From Hofstenia miamia (Eukaryota > Xenacoelomorpha > Acoela > Hofsteniidae), in NCBI GenBank assembly GCA_900660155.1, contig CABFPE010000313.1, positions 438,465-502,464 of the forward strand: 64,000 nt of DNA, read 5' to 3'. Every line of letters starts with the position of its first letter. Position 1 is the stretch's first letter. The notes beneath the pieces are model-generated. The model was not told the DNA's origin and did not search any database. It worked only from the letters and a program-made list of their open reading frames with translations. Both the position numbers and the translations under genes were made by a program. This document shows, piece after piece, positions 33,051-43,888 of the stretch.

Positions 33051-34340
33051 TTATTCGTTTAAATCATCTTCAGTGTTGTTATCATGTTCGAGGCTTTCTA
33101 AGTCTTCTGATGTGTAGTAGCTTTCTTCGTTAATTAGATATACGATTGTTTTGCAGTCCTGTTTTAGTTGGCCTTTCTCGTCACATTTACAGCATTTGAC
33201 GAATGGAAAGTCAACAGGTTTTTTCTCGATCACTTTTTGTAGTGCGTCTTGTTTGATGAATGTGCGACGTTGCTGAGGTTGAGTTTGAGGAGTGCCTCAT
33301 TGTCGATATATACGTTCATTGTTCTTGATAATTGTGTTGATATCGTCATCGATGTCGCATTTCCTTTCGAATTTTGCTTTCATCGAGGAAGGGAGACCAG
33401 CGTGTACGTAGGAGTACAAATCTTGTGTGTAGTAACGCTCTTCTTCCTGCAATAACCATAGCAGATGATCGATGTTGTGGATGTAGTTAATGATATCTTC
33501 GTCTTTTTCTAATTTACAGTTATATAGTTGCATCCGATATTCTTTTCAAGTACATTCATTGTCATGGCATGTAGTTTATTGTAATCGCTTTTAATGTTTG
33601 CATCTAGATTGAGGTATACTTGCAGTGCCCTGTCTTTGAGAAACAAGGTCATCTGTGTGGCTACGTTTTGTTTAGTGCCATGTTGTTGCACTAGGTAGAT
33701 TTCAAATAGGATTATCCATTTGCGGAAGGTTTGTCCTTGGATGTCGAATTTTCTCGTAAAATATTGCGGCATCGTCACTAGTTTGAGATCAGTTTTTAGA
33801 GGTTGATCTGGTAGCTTTGACACTCTCTTTATAGATTTCGTATTGAAGATGGCATGAGGGCAATGTGATGCGGGGCGAGATTGCTCTGAAGGCAGAAGGG
33901 CTTAGAGGCGGCAACGAGGGAATGAGGCCCTGTGATGTCTCTGGATAGGCATTGGAGGCTGCTGCTTGCGAAGATTGACTCAGGTTAGTCATCGGTTTCA
34001 TTAGGTTAGTAAGTGTTTCTAGTATGTTATTGCGGAATACATTTAGGTTGTTTCTTATGGACGATTCGAAGACAGAGAATTCTTCCTGTGACACGAAGTT
34101 GGTATCATTTTGGGAATGACAGGACTTCATTAGTTGGTTTTCTAGGGATTGCAGTTTTGTTTCCCTCTCATTTAGCCGTTCGGTTTGGTTAAGCACTAAT
34201 TCGATTAGTTCAATTTTCATTAGAGTTTTCAATGTGGAAGCAGTATATTCAATAATTTTTTGATCAATAGTAAAACAGATGGGAGAGGGGTGCGTAGCAG
34301 TAATAAATACATAGTCAGTTAGAGCAGTATAACTACGCAA
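33051..34340 (-). pseudogene. Gag region of the LTR element, fossil
   Basis: Minus-strand frames 33789-34340, 33509-33823, 33297-33533 and 33051-33233 follow each other. They include a capsid-like helical segment (RKWIILFEIYLVQQHGTKQN) and a zinc-knuckle-like segment, VKCCKCDEKGQLKQDC, near 33170-33215. This is the structural protein that packages element RNA. It is broken. Confidence 0.65.
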
Positions 34341-34512
34341 AACACGCCCTTTTGTAGAGTTAAAGTAGAACAGTAAAGTAAGTAATAGAATTGCTAAGGC
34401 TTGCTAATAAGGAATAAATTACGATTTTGAAGAGGTGTCGAAGTTTTTATAAAGAGTTCTTCCAAGAAAAGCTTAAGAACAGTTTTGAGGTTGGTTTCTT
34501 TTAACAGTCATG

Positions 34513-34818
34513 GCATCATCAGAGTTAATGTAACAATATAGCAAGCATTAGTAATAGAGTTGTAACGAAATGATAACTTAGTATCTACTATCGAGTAGGT
34601 AAAAGATTTCCAGCACCGTATTTTAGAAAGCAGTTAGGACGAGTTATAAGCAATAGCACGGTCCGCGAAACAATGTATAATTGACTAAAGATCGAGACTA
34701 ACCATAACTGCCTGCTAGAGGAGGCATGGGAGTTCCCGTGGCAATAACTGCCGAAGCGAGACTACCTAGAAGTTATCAAATACATATAACGAACATCGCT
34801 GGAATAGCTTAAACCCCG
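34513..34818 (-). repeat. LTR of the Ty3/gypsy-like element (right, 5' in element sense)
   Basis: It matches 27171-27486. The outer border is uncertain because the left copy stops matching at 27486. The LTR may extend further right. Confidence 0.65.
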
Positions 34819-35241
34819 AACAGGAACAAGCTTGCGCAGGTACAAGACCGCCGAGAACATCCAACAGCGGAATTGCCCGCTGCGCAACCCCCTAATCTCC
34901 AAAGCAAGTATAGCTGTTTATGACCATCTAATTTAATAGAGTAGTAAGAATTGCGACCGAGATATACAGGAACTAAAACTTATAATATATAATGTACATG
35001 ACGTCAGCAGCATGAGTAGATGCGCGGCGACTAATCCGCCTAGCGGTGATAGAGTAAGTGAGGTGATGGTAAAAACAAAATGAGGAACGAAGAACTGCGA
35101 ATATTGGGGTGCCGATGCTACAATATATATATATATAACATTAAGATCAAAACAATGGTGGCAGACACTTGCTATATAAACAACTAAAGAGGATAATGGA
35201 TGCATTTGCCTGTTTATTATACAGTATATTAGATTGCAGTT
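34819..35241. other. Sequence between the LTR match and LINE-B ORF1
   Basis: This may contain the rest of the right LTR and the 5' leader of LINE-B. A short TA run lies near 35123-35138. No gene is seen. Confidence 0.4.
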
Positions 35242-35975
35242 ATGCCTCCAATTTCGCTGACCGACCTCAAAAATTTAAGCGATGCCCAGTTTACCTCTGC
35301 TGTTGGTGATCTGAAGAAAGACGCCATCATTTCGTTGTTGCGCCAAGCTGTCTCTCCTCTCTCTCTACCTCAACTCCGTCCTCCAATGATGGCCCTGGTG
35401 TCATATCATCCTTGCTGAATCCCTCACAAAGCTTTCCTCTGATGTTTCCTCACTACAATCAAATGTTCTCCTACAGTGCTGCTGCCTCACGTTCTGTCTC
35501 ATCTTTCCCCAATCATCCTGCTCCAGGTTTCACACCCGCGCTTGCTCCTCCTCCTGCTCTACCGCATTCTCCTAAGCAGTCTATCCCTTCATCTGCTAAC
35601 TGTAAAGTCCTCGTCCAGTTTTTGGTTCTAGTGCTTCCTGCCGTCTCCCTGCTGTTCCAGTTAGTTCACTTCCGCCGCCTCCCCACAAAGCTCATATCTA
35701 TATTGGCCGCTTTGCTGTCTCTGTGTCCACCTCAGATGTTGCTGACCACCTTCGTTCCTCCTCTACAATTTGATGATGTCATTTCCATTCCTCCACGTCC
35801 TGACTCTCCATTTGTATCCTTCCNTGTTGTCTGCGATCAAGAGTCTCATCTTGCACTCATGAATCCTGATGTGTGGTCTGAAGGCGTCTTGATTCGTTAT
35901 TACTGCCTCTCTGACGATGAGCGCAAATCTTTTGGCCTTCGTCCCCGCCACCATAATGCGCCTTGCCGTGACTGA
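35242..35975 (+). pseudogene. LINE-B ORF1 (RNA-binding-type protein), frame-shifted
   Basis: The ATG at 35242 opens MPPISLTDLKNLSDAQFTSA and runs 58 codons to a stop at 35416-35418. The reading continues in another frame from 35412. A Pro/Ser-rich stretch is followed by AHIYIGRFAVSVSTSDVADH (about 35690-35755) and NPDVWSEGVLIRYY (about 35865-35905). These are the two conserved parts of an RRM-like ORF1 found in many CR1/jockey LINEs. The protein would bind element RNA. At least two frame changes and an N break it. Confidence 0.65.
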
Positions 35976-36089
35976 CTATCTCACTCTGATCTTCCTCCTC
36001 CCCGAAACTCTGGCTTTTCCGTATTGCTTGCCAATGCCCACAGGCTTGTATCTTTGAACCTTGACATCCATCCCATCTCATTCGATTCA

Positions 36090-36799
36090 TTATCGTGCTG
36101 TTGTTTTCAGTGACCACATTGTTTCTCTGCTCTCTGTTTACAACCCTCCTTCGAAAAGTGCTTTCCATTCGCATGCCTCCTTCGAAAAGTGCCTTTCGCA
36201 TTCGCATTGCTGATTTATCATCTATGTTGGAGTCTTTTCATGACCAGTCTACATCCCTCTCTCGTCACCTTGGCTTTTCCATTCGTCCACTTTTTCTTGT
36301 TTGTGATGACTTCAATCTTCCTAATGTCTGCTGGAATGCGTCCAACTCTACTGACACTTACGAGTCTGCAGTTTTAGAAGTGTTTGCCTGCTATTCTCTT
36401 GAACAACTTGTATTTTCTCCTACTTCCAGCTCCTCCCTGCTTGATTTGGTTCTGTGCTCTCACCCCGCTTACATATTCGACATATCTATAATCCCTGTTC
36501 CTGCTAAGCTGTCAGATCCCTCATTCGTCCGCTTCAATCTGTCTGTCAACTCTACTTCTCCATCTGCTAATCCAGCTGCTCCACAATATGCTCGATTTAA
36601 CAGTGACTTTCTGTCACTTAATGATGCTCTCTCATCTTCGCTCCCCGTTTTTAGTGATTCCTTCTCAGTTGACGATTGGTTCACTTTTTTACATCAAGTT
36701 ATTTCTTCTTATGTTCCTCGTCGGCGGAAAAAGCGTACTTCTCTTTCTTTCTATTTTTCGTCCCTTACTGTGCACTCCTTGAATAAATTGGAGTCTTAA
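36090..36799 (+). pseudogene. LINE-B endonuclease C-terminal half
   Basis: The frame contains FLVCDDFNLPNVCW (the GDFN motif with C in place of G), then SSLLDLVLC in the catalytic region. The N-terminal motifs of the domain are absent, so an internal deletion removed them. A 26-bp direct repeat (CCTTCGAAAAGTGC and following) occurs at about 36147 and 36178. Confidence 0.65.
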
Positions 36800-37702
36800 A
36801 CGCCATTCTGGTACTACTGTTTCTCCGAAGCTTGCTTCTCTCACAGAAGATGTTATCAATTTTATGGAACTTGACAAAGTCTCTTTTCTGTCCAGCTTCT
36901 CGTCCGGTTCTCTTCAAGACTCTTATTCCTTCCTGCGTTCTCTTCATTACAAGCCTGAACTCCCCAATTTGAGATGGAATTTTCTTTCTGCTCACTCTGA
37001 CCTGGAGAAAGCTGATCTGTTCAACGCGTATTTTCCTCTAACTTCTCTGTACCTGTCTCCATGTGCCCTGGTCTGCCTTCAGCGCTCCTGATATTTCTCT
37101 CATGCTTAAGTCTTGCAAGTTGTTTGGTCCTTGCTATCCTGACGGTGCCCCTTCCTTTATAATTCATGAAACCTCCTCCACGCTTTCTATCAATTTAAAG
37201 CATCTTTACTCCTTTATTTGCTCCTCTAAGCGCTATCCTGCCTGTTAGAAGACATCTTGGATTTCTCCGCTGTTAAAATCTAATCAACTTCCCTCCTTGC
37301 AGGTCACGTCCTACCGCCCAATAGCTATTCTATCTCGACTGTCTATCATCTGGGAACGCCTTGTTTTTCGTTATGTATTCCCAAAATTCGTCACCTCATC
37401 TCTTCTTCTCAGCATGGCAACCTTCCTGGTCGCTCTACGATTACTAACCTGCTCACTCTGATCGAAAACTGCTACTTTCACTCTGATAGTAGTGATCCTG
37501 GTTGTATTATCTTTCTTGACATCTCAAAAGCGTTTGATCGCCTCCCTCATTCCATTCTGCTTGACAAGTTACGTTTATTTGGTTTTGCTGTGGATTTCAT
37601 CGAACTGTTCCAGTCTTACTTGACCAATCGCCACCAGTGTGTCAAAATCAACTCGTCTATCTCTGCTCCTGTCTCCGTTACTAGTGTGCCCCTCAAGGCT
37701 TA
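36800..37702 (+). pseudogene. LINE-B linker and N-terminal reverse transcriptase
   Basis: Readings in several frames include a LPSLQVTSYRPIAILSRLS segment near 37290-37345, GNLPGRSTITNLLTLIE near 37412-37465, and IIFLDISKAFDRLPHSILLD near 37507-37565. These are the first motifs of the reverse transcriptase. The frame is interrupted between them. Confidence 0.7.
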
Positions 37703-38644
37703 GTGTTTGCTGTTCTTTTCTTCCTCGTTGCCATTAACGACCTCCCTCATTCTGTTCTCAACTCGTCTTGCCTGTTGTATGTCGATGACACTGCGATTTT
37801 TGATTTTGGTTGGTCTTTTGCGTCGAACATTTTTTCTGATCTTGAGCACTTGTCTACTTGGTCCTCTGTCAACCATCTCGATTTTAGCACTACCAAGACA
37901 TGTGGTATTTCCTTTTCTGTGGCTCCCCCTTCTGATTTGCCTCTACCTGTGAACTTTGCGTCTCCTCACACTCATCTTCGAGTTCAACTTGCTGCAAACT
38001 TAAATTGGGCTGGACATTTGCTTTTGCGTCTCCGCAAAGCTAATTCCTCGCTATTTGCCCTTTTTCTTAATGTTCCTTTTAATACCTCGTCCGCTGTGAA
38101 AGCTTCTTTGTTCAAGTCCATTCCTAGCGCCATTATTCTCTACACATCACCTTGTTGGTGGCCTTCTCGTGCTTTGTTCCACTCCATGGAACGTTTCAAG
38201 AAACGCGCTCTCAAATGGATTTCCCCTTTGGCCTATGAAGACGCTCTGCTGAAATTCTCCACTCTCCCGCTGTCACTCTACTTCCATGCCTGTGATCTCC
38301 TTCTGTTCAATCGACTACTGACTCGCAAATTGGATCTTGATCCTTTTGATTTCATTATGTTCTCTAATTCCTGCTGCACTCGCTCTGATGATGTTGTCAC
38401 CTTCTCCATTCGTCGTACAAAGAAACATCGCACCCTTCACTCGTTTTTCAATCGTGCTTGTATTGCTGCTAATTACATCTTGACTCGCAACCCTCCAACA
38501 GCGATTGATTTCTTTTCTCCGCCACCGAGCTTCAAGAAATCTTTGATGGCTTTCCTCTTTGATGAGCCCTTCTCCAACTTCGCCTACTCTTCTATTTGCT
38601 CCTATTTCATCTCCTGTGACTGTCCTCGCTGCCGTAAAACTTGA
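37703..38644 (+). pseudogene. LINE-B reverse transcriptase C-terminal part, 313-codon open frame
   Basis: The frame contains SSCLLYVDDTAIFDF, the catalytic YVDD box, near 37766-37810. It then passes through a long C-terminal domain to an ending CDCPRCRKT that resembles a zinc-binding tail. It is the longest uninterrupted transposon frame in the window without Ns. The upstream motif with LGPLLF is damaged where this frame begins. Confidence 0.8.
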
Positions 38645-38696
38645 CTTGTTTTTATTTTTTTTGTTGTGTATGCCTTCAGCGGCTAAATTAAGTCAT

Positions 38697-38697
<1 letters not shown>

Positions 38698-38733
<36 letters not shown>

Positions 38734-38758
38734 TATTATTATTATTATTATTATTAGC
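38698..38758 (+). repeat. (TTA)n tail of LINE-B
   Basis: About 60 bp of TTA repeats with one interruption (TAC) form the 3' end of the LINE. Microsatellite tails are usual in several LINE clades. Confidence 0.85.
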
Positions 38759-41700
38759 AAGAACTATCGTAAATTCTCGTGTATACGCTCTCAAGAACCT
38801 AGTTGTTGACAAACTGGTCAACAAATAGTGCATAGTAAAATTTATTTAATTACTCCGTTGATAAAACAAGTTGTCACTTTTTCAAGACAAAATTTAGTAC
38901 GATTTCAAAATTTTAGAATTGCTCCGTATGAATTCGCTTTAACATTTATAACTTGATTTTTGAACCGCTAAGATCGATTTTTGGGAAAAAGTGTGCCATA
39001 TATCTACAATAATAATAAAATGATAAAATAAATAAAAATCGTATTGGAAATCAACGATTTGTCAACAGAATAATCATAGTGAAATCGAATGATTTGTCGT
39101 CTAGCCAAAAACATCAATTCAATTTGTCAACAGAGCACTTAAATAGGTGTTTCGATGCAGGCTTCGTCGACCAGTTGGCAAATTGAGTCAATAAATCGTT
39201 TAGTGAAAACATGCTGACTAATTTTTCTGTTAATTAGTGAGTGGACAAGGGGAAAATTGCCGACTTGCTGTATGGGTAAGTGAAAGCAATGCAAGTACAT
39301 ATACTTGCTATCAAAGTTATTACATCGAATTCAATATCAACAAGCAATGAATAACGCAAACTGGAAGAACACTTTTTTCATGACCAACTACAGTTTTTCC
39401 GTTTAATTATATGCATACAATTACCCGAATTGTGCATTCAATTGTATTTTAATTTGTTTAGTTGAATTATAAATTTCAATTTTGTTTGCTACAAAAACTT
39501 TTCAAGTAGGCTTGGGTCTCAAATTTACATATTTGTGTAACATGCATTTTTCTTACAGATTTCATGCGATTTTAGATTTTTTTACCTTCTTACAGGAGAG
39601 CGCGCTCCATCGATCACATATTCAGGGGCTGAGTAAAACTACTCTCCCATATTATTTTTTGAACTAATAATGCAAAAAACATAATATTGGGTATGTAAAT
39701 AGACAATGATGTGAAATTTTTATTTTTGGTACAAAGTTCCCATTACTATGAGGACGACAGATTTTTTGCTGATGTCAAAAAAATATCGATTTTTACATGA
39801 AAATGGCAGAGAAGTTGCATAATATTCATCCACTCACTTGTGTCTCTATGCGTTTATAGTACAGAAGAGGCCGAAATTATTTGAAACCATTCAAAATTTT
39901 AGTCACGTCGAAGAAATTAGCAGCCATTTTCACTAGATAGATTCTATCATACCCGTCAGATATCTCCAACAAAATGTCCATGGCCACGCCTAAAATTTGC
40001 AGAAATGTGCATAATAGATAATTATTCAAAGAAAAATAAAAGTATTAATTTTTTTTGAAGCAATGAATAAAATAAGAGGGGTGGTTAGTGTTACCCATCT
40101 CCCCTAAATTGAGTTAAATTTAAAAGTTGCCTCATTAAAACCACGATCTCAGATGACAGTTAGTGATTCTCTCTTTTTTCATCGGGTGCCTATCGACAGG
40201 TGCTAAATTTCTATTTGAAAAATGTAAAGCAGCTTGGTTGTGTATTATTAACGCACTTTGACTATGTACTAAGGGACGCCTCTAAGCACATGACCCTCCC
40301 TTTTAATTACGTCTCAAAATTAGGATATTTTAGTAGAACTCTTCAGGCATCAAACGTGGCCAATATCATAGTTTTACTGCAAAAATGTACAGGAATTTTA
40401 ATGCGAACACCCTTCAATAAGGCATTTCAGCTGCTCTCCGCAGAAAATTCATCTATGTTTTTTTTATTACTTTTGCAATTATTGCACACTATTCTGCTAA
40501 GCCAATCACAAACATGTTGCAATCCAAAAACCTTGATTTGGTAGGTGCTACCTTTTTTAACAAACTTTGTAAGAGAAGATTATGCAAGCGAACCCACCAA
40601 TCTCCTAAGAATTGAAATTGAACATATTTTCGAAGATCTATCGTTGTTTCTTATTTAGATTCTATAATACTGTCATTGCAGTGTCGGTTTGAGATAGTTA
40701 TCACGATTATTGTCGAGGTACTTCCATATAATATAGTGCTCAAGAACAGAGATTACATGCAGGAAATATTTCACAGGATTATGAACTTTTATGGAATAGA
40801 TAATTTGGCTAAAAAGGAAATACTTGGTAGACTATCCAACAAGTATTTGTTATGAATGTCAATCAGACATTACAAAAGGCTTCTTTTTTCCTGCAGTACA
40901 AAATGCCTTTTCAATATTGTTGGCTCTTCCTGTAATTACAAGCAGAGTTGAGTGATCATTTAGCATGTTAAGGCAAAATAAGACCTGGCCAACAAATACA
41001 ATGACCACGTATCGTTTGTCAAGATAATGTATACTCAGCGTGCATCGAAACAATATAATGAATGATAGATTTGTTAACAACGGTATATCATGATTTGGTA
41101 CTAATTCTAAAAGTCTTAAATTGTTACTTAAACAATAACTTATTTCCATATTTGTTTGCTATATATGTTTTTGTTTTTATTTTATTTTAGAACACCTTAC
41201 ATTACTATACATAGTCTAATTAAATAAATACACCGAACTACTACATATTAAGTTTCACAGAATTTAAGTTAATACCTCAGATGTTCATGTAGAATTGTGG
41301 TTCTACGTAGAGGATGTTTCATATCCACTAAAAAAATTTAAAAAATTGATTAATGAGAATTTTTTCCGGTTTTTGATGAGCCATTGATCTTATATAACAT
41401 ATTAAATTTTTTTTGCCAATATTGAAATTTATAATTTTGTCAAATTTAGGACATTGGGCTTAAAATTGCAAGATTGATGAATTACAATGAAAAAGTTTAG
41501 TCAAGTCAAAGATGCATATGAGCCGAGAAGAACAGGCCATGGCTGGCCTGAGCTTGAGCAAAAAAATGTTTGATACATAAAATAACAACACCTATTACGC
41601 AACAGTGTATGCTTATCAGCCCAAAGGCAGTGAAGGCTTTATAATTCATTAACGAGGTAGTGAAAAATAAAATTTACACTTAGAAATTCTGCTAATTATC

Positions 41701-42548
41701 ACATACTTTTCAAAAACTCAATTAAACTTTTCAATTTTGGTGTGCAGAATTTATCATAAGATCTAACATACCAAATTTAGCGTAGCAAACCGGAAATTAA
41801 AAGACATTTTTGGCAATGATCATATACTGAGTTGGGCTTGGGTCTAAATCTTCGGCTGATGTCCATCCCTGAATCAAGTACCAGATTCCAGAAATAATCC
41901 AGTGAATAAATTACAGCGTCAAGAGTTTAACACTCGTTACAAGGAAACACTTAGCTTTACATAATTGTGTGGAGTAATGAAAATATTTACACATCACGAA
42001 AAACAAAAAAAGGTTTACTTGGCTGTAAGTAGGGACTTGTGAGCGAATATTTTTGGCACTAGCGAAGCCTGTGTTCCTAACATATAGAATAACCCGCTCT
42101 TAGGGCAGGGGGGAGGGTAGATCAAAGAAAACACCGAAACCAGTTTTTCACTCAAAAGCGAAACTGAATAGAGACAAAAAATGAAAATCTATTTTTCGGG
42201 GTTCAGCAGAAGCAGTCGCCTATAATGTCAATTCCAAGAAACGGTGCAGTATCATTAAAGCAAAAGGCAAAATGCTTGCTAAGTTGAAATGAATTGTATT
42301 TACTTCATTAAAAGCTTAGTTTAGTGCTATAAAGTAATACCGAAAAAGGAAATAAAATTTGTATTCATTAAAAACATAAAGCAACTTGAAAACAGTCTTT
42401 TTAGCAAAACAAAACTAATATTTGAAATTTAATTAAGCTGAACAAAAATTAAAGTTGGACAATTGTAAGCACACTTCGGACAGACATTTTGAGGGAAACA
42501 ACTGTAGATTACTTTATTGCTAATAACAACAAGCAAACATCTATTATA
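38759..42548. other. AT-rich DNA without recognised genes
   Basis: TTGTCAAC-type words recur around 38803-39135, including an 8-bp inverted repeat TTGTTGAC/GTCAACAA at 38803-38824. The open frame at 40200-40544 has no recognisable similarity and looks accidental. No RNA gene is seen. Confidence 0.5.
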
Positions 42549-42556
42549 ATACAAAG

Positions 42557-42817
42557 TAGTGGCGCGTTTAGGGGGGGGCCACCGCCCCCTCCCACTTTTA
42601 AGGCCAGCTGCGAACATATAAATGAAATGTTCTCTTTTCCTCAAAATTGAAAATATTGCACTTTAATTCATGATGTCATCAATCGAATTGCTGCTAAAAA
42701 CGGACGATTGCATTTTGTGTAAATATACTTTTGTTCAAAAAACTTTTTTGTTTAGAATTGTTTTCTGTAAAAATGGGTATCAGCCCCCCCGTTTTAAAAA
42801 TCCTATATGCGCCGCTG
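42557..42817. mobile_element. Non-autonomous hAT MITE, 261 bp, with perfect 8-bp target duplication
   Basis: ATACAAAG flanks both ends exactly (42549-42556 and 42818-42825). The left end TAGTGGCGCGTTTAGG and the right end CAGCGGCGCATATAGG (reverse complement) match at 12 of 16 positions and fit the CAGNGGCG start of many hAT elements. G-rich and C-rich runs lie inside each end. There is no coding capacity. Confidence 0.8.
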
Positions 42818-42825
42818 ATACAAAG

Positions 42826-43377
42826 CACCACGAACAGAGATGACTATCCGATGTATGGTGCAATATTTAATAGTTTGTCATTGAATGTAACGAGCTTGTT
42901 ATACTATTGTGCTTTCTATTACACAATACCACCAAAATGTAATTTATAAGAGTTATGAATACTTCAAAACTAATAATAACGGAGCACGACATTAACTTGA
43001 TGTCGGATAACATTTTAGAGCAAACATCCAAGATTCAAAATTGCTAACCAGTACATCAATTATAAGCGACAATCATTATTAGAGAAACCAGTAAACCACT
43101 ATTTATACAGACCAATTCAAATTATATGAAGACGATTAACGTATAATAATATTTCTATAATAAACGATTTTTGAGAAGCTACAATTTATACAAATCTGTT
43201 TTTTAAGACATTAGTTTGAGGTTGTGACAAGGGTTAATACATTCATGTACAACCTAGTCATGAATTAATATTACGAGCATGCTGAACTTGTTTTTATGAG
43301 CTGAATATGGTTTCTTAAAATATAAGCAGTTAGTAGGAAAAAACACAAATATATAAGAAGAAGTGATTTGAAAAGCG
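42826..43377. other. AT-rich DNA without genes
   Basis: Nothing is recognised here. Confidence 0.6.
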
Positions 43378-43888
43378 GGCTCTGCGAGTTTGGATAATCT
43401 TTGCTTCGAGTAGAGTCCGTCAGTTAAAATTCGAGTCGGATTTTAAATCTCGGGTTTTGTCTACTAATATAGGCTTATAAATGTAAAGTCACAATTAAAA
43501 AACGAAATAAATTCTAGCAGTTAGCTTGGGATTGAAAAAAATTAGTAATTATAGTTTATAGGTAAAACATTAACCAATCAATACTGATCTTGTTAAACTT
43601 AAGATAGGAAGGGCTTACATATGTAAATTAAGTTTTAACATTACTTTTACGAATTACTAAAAAATCAAACTTGACTACAAAAATTAAAAACAATCCAATC
43701 TTGATTTTGTGCTCACCCGGGAAAGGCTACCAACGTAATACCAATCTATTCTAACACTTTGATTCTCGCTACCAAAATTAATTTTAAACTTCAAATCAAT
43801 ACAACTCGATTTGCCTCTAAAACTGTTAGTATTTCGAGTACTGGTGGCTCGAGTATTCGAGTCGAAATTTTGACTACTCACAGGGTCC
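43378..43888. mobile_element. Possible hAT-related MITE of about 0.5 kb
   Basis: The left GGGCTCTGCGAGT and right GGACCCTGTGAGT (reverse complement) match at 10 of 13. Both ends are followed inward by GAGTCGA-type words, as at the proposed hAT end at 3713. No target duplication was found. It may be a deleted relative of the hAT at 3.7-6.7 kb. Confidence 0.35.

Larger units (their letters stand above)
27171..34818 (-). mobile_element. Ty3/gypsy-like LTR retrotransposon, broken fossil
   Basis: The element reads on the minus strand in the order LTR, gag, protease, reverse transcriptase/RNase H, integrase, an extra 3' region, LTR. This is the Ty3/gypsy order. The LTR-matching pieces at 27171-27486 and 34513-34818 differ at about 6 of the first 95 positions and by indels, so the insertion is not recent. 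The coding parts are broken in several places. The left part is further confused by assembly joins (27151, 27590-27592, 28060). Confidence 0.8.
35242..38758 (+). mobile_element. LINE-B, non-LTR retrotransposon with (TTA)n tail, damaged
   Basis: ORF1, endonuclease remains and a reverse transcriptase follow in order and end in a (TTA)n tail (38698-38758). The plus strand is strongly C+T-rich, unlike its surroundings. There are frame changes and the N-terminal half of the endonuclease is lost. A single N lies in ORF1 at 35823. The group is CR1/jockey-like; I cannot fix the clade. Confidence 0.8.

Noticed and set aside
38803-39140. TTGTCAAC repeats as an operator or origin
   Set aside because: The words are short, irregularly spaced and AT-rich. 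No functional context is visible.
40200-40544. 114-codon frame as a host gene
   Set aside because: It has no recognisable motif and AT-driven composition. I found no promoter or poly(A) context.
43378-43888. Well-defined hAT MITE
   Set aside because: The inverted ends match only 10 of 13 and there is no target duplication. Kept only as a low-confidence feature.
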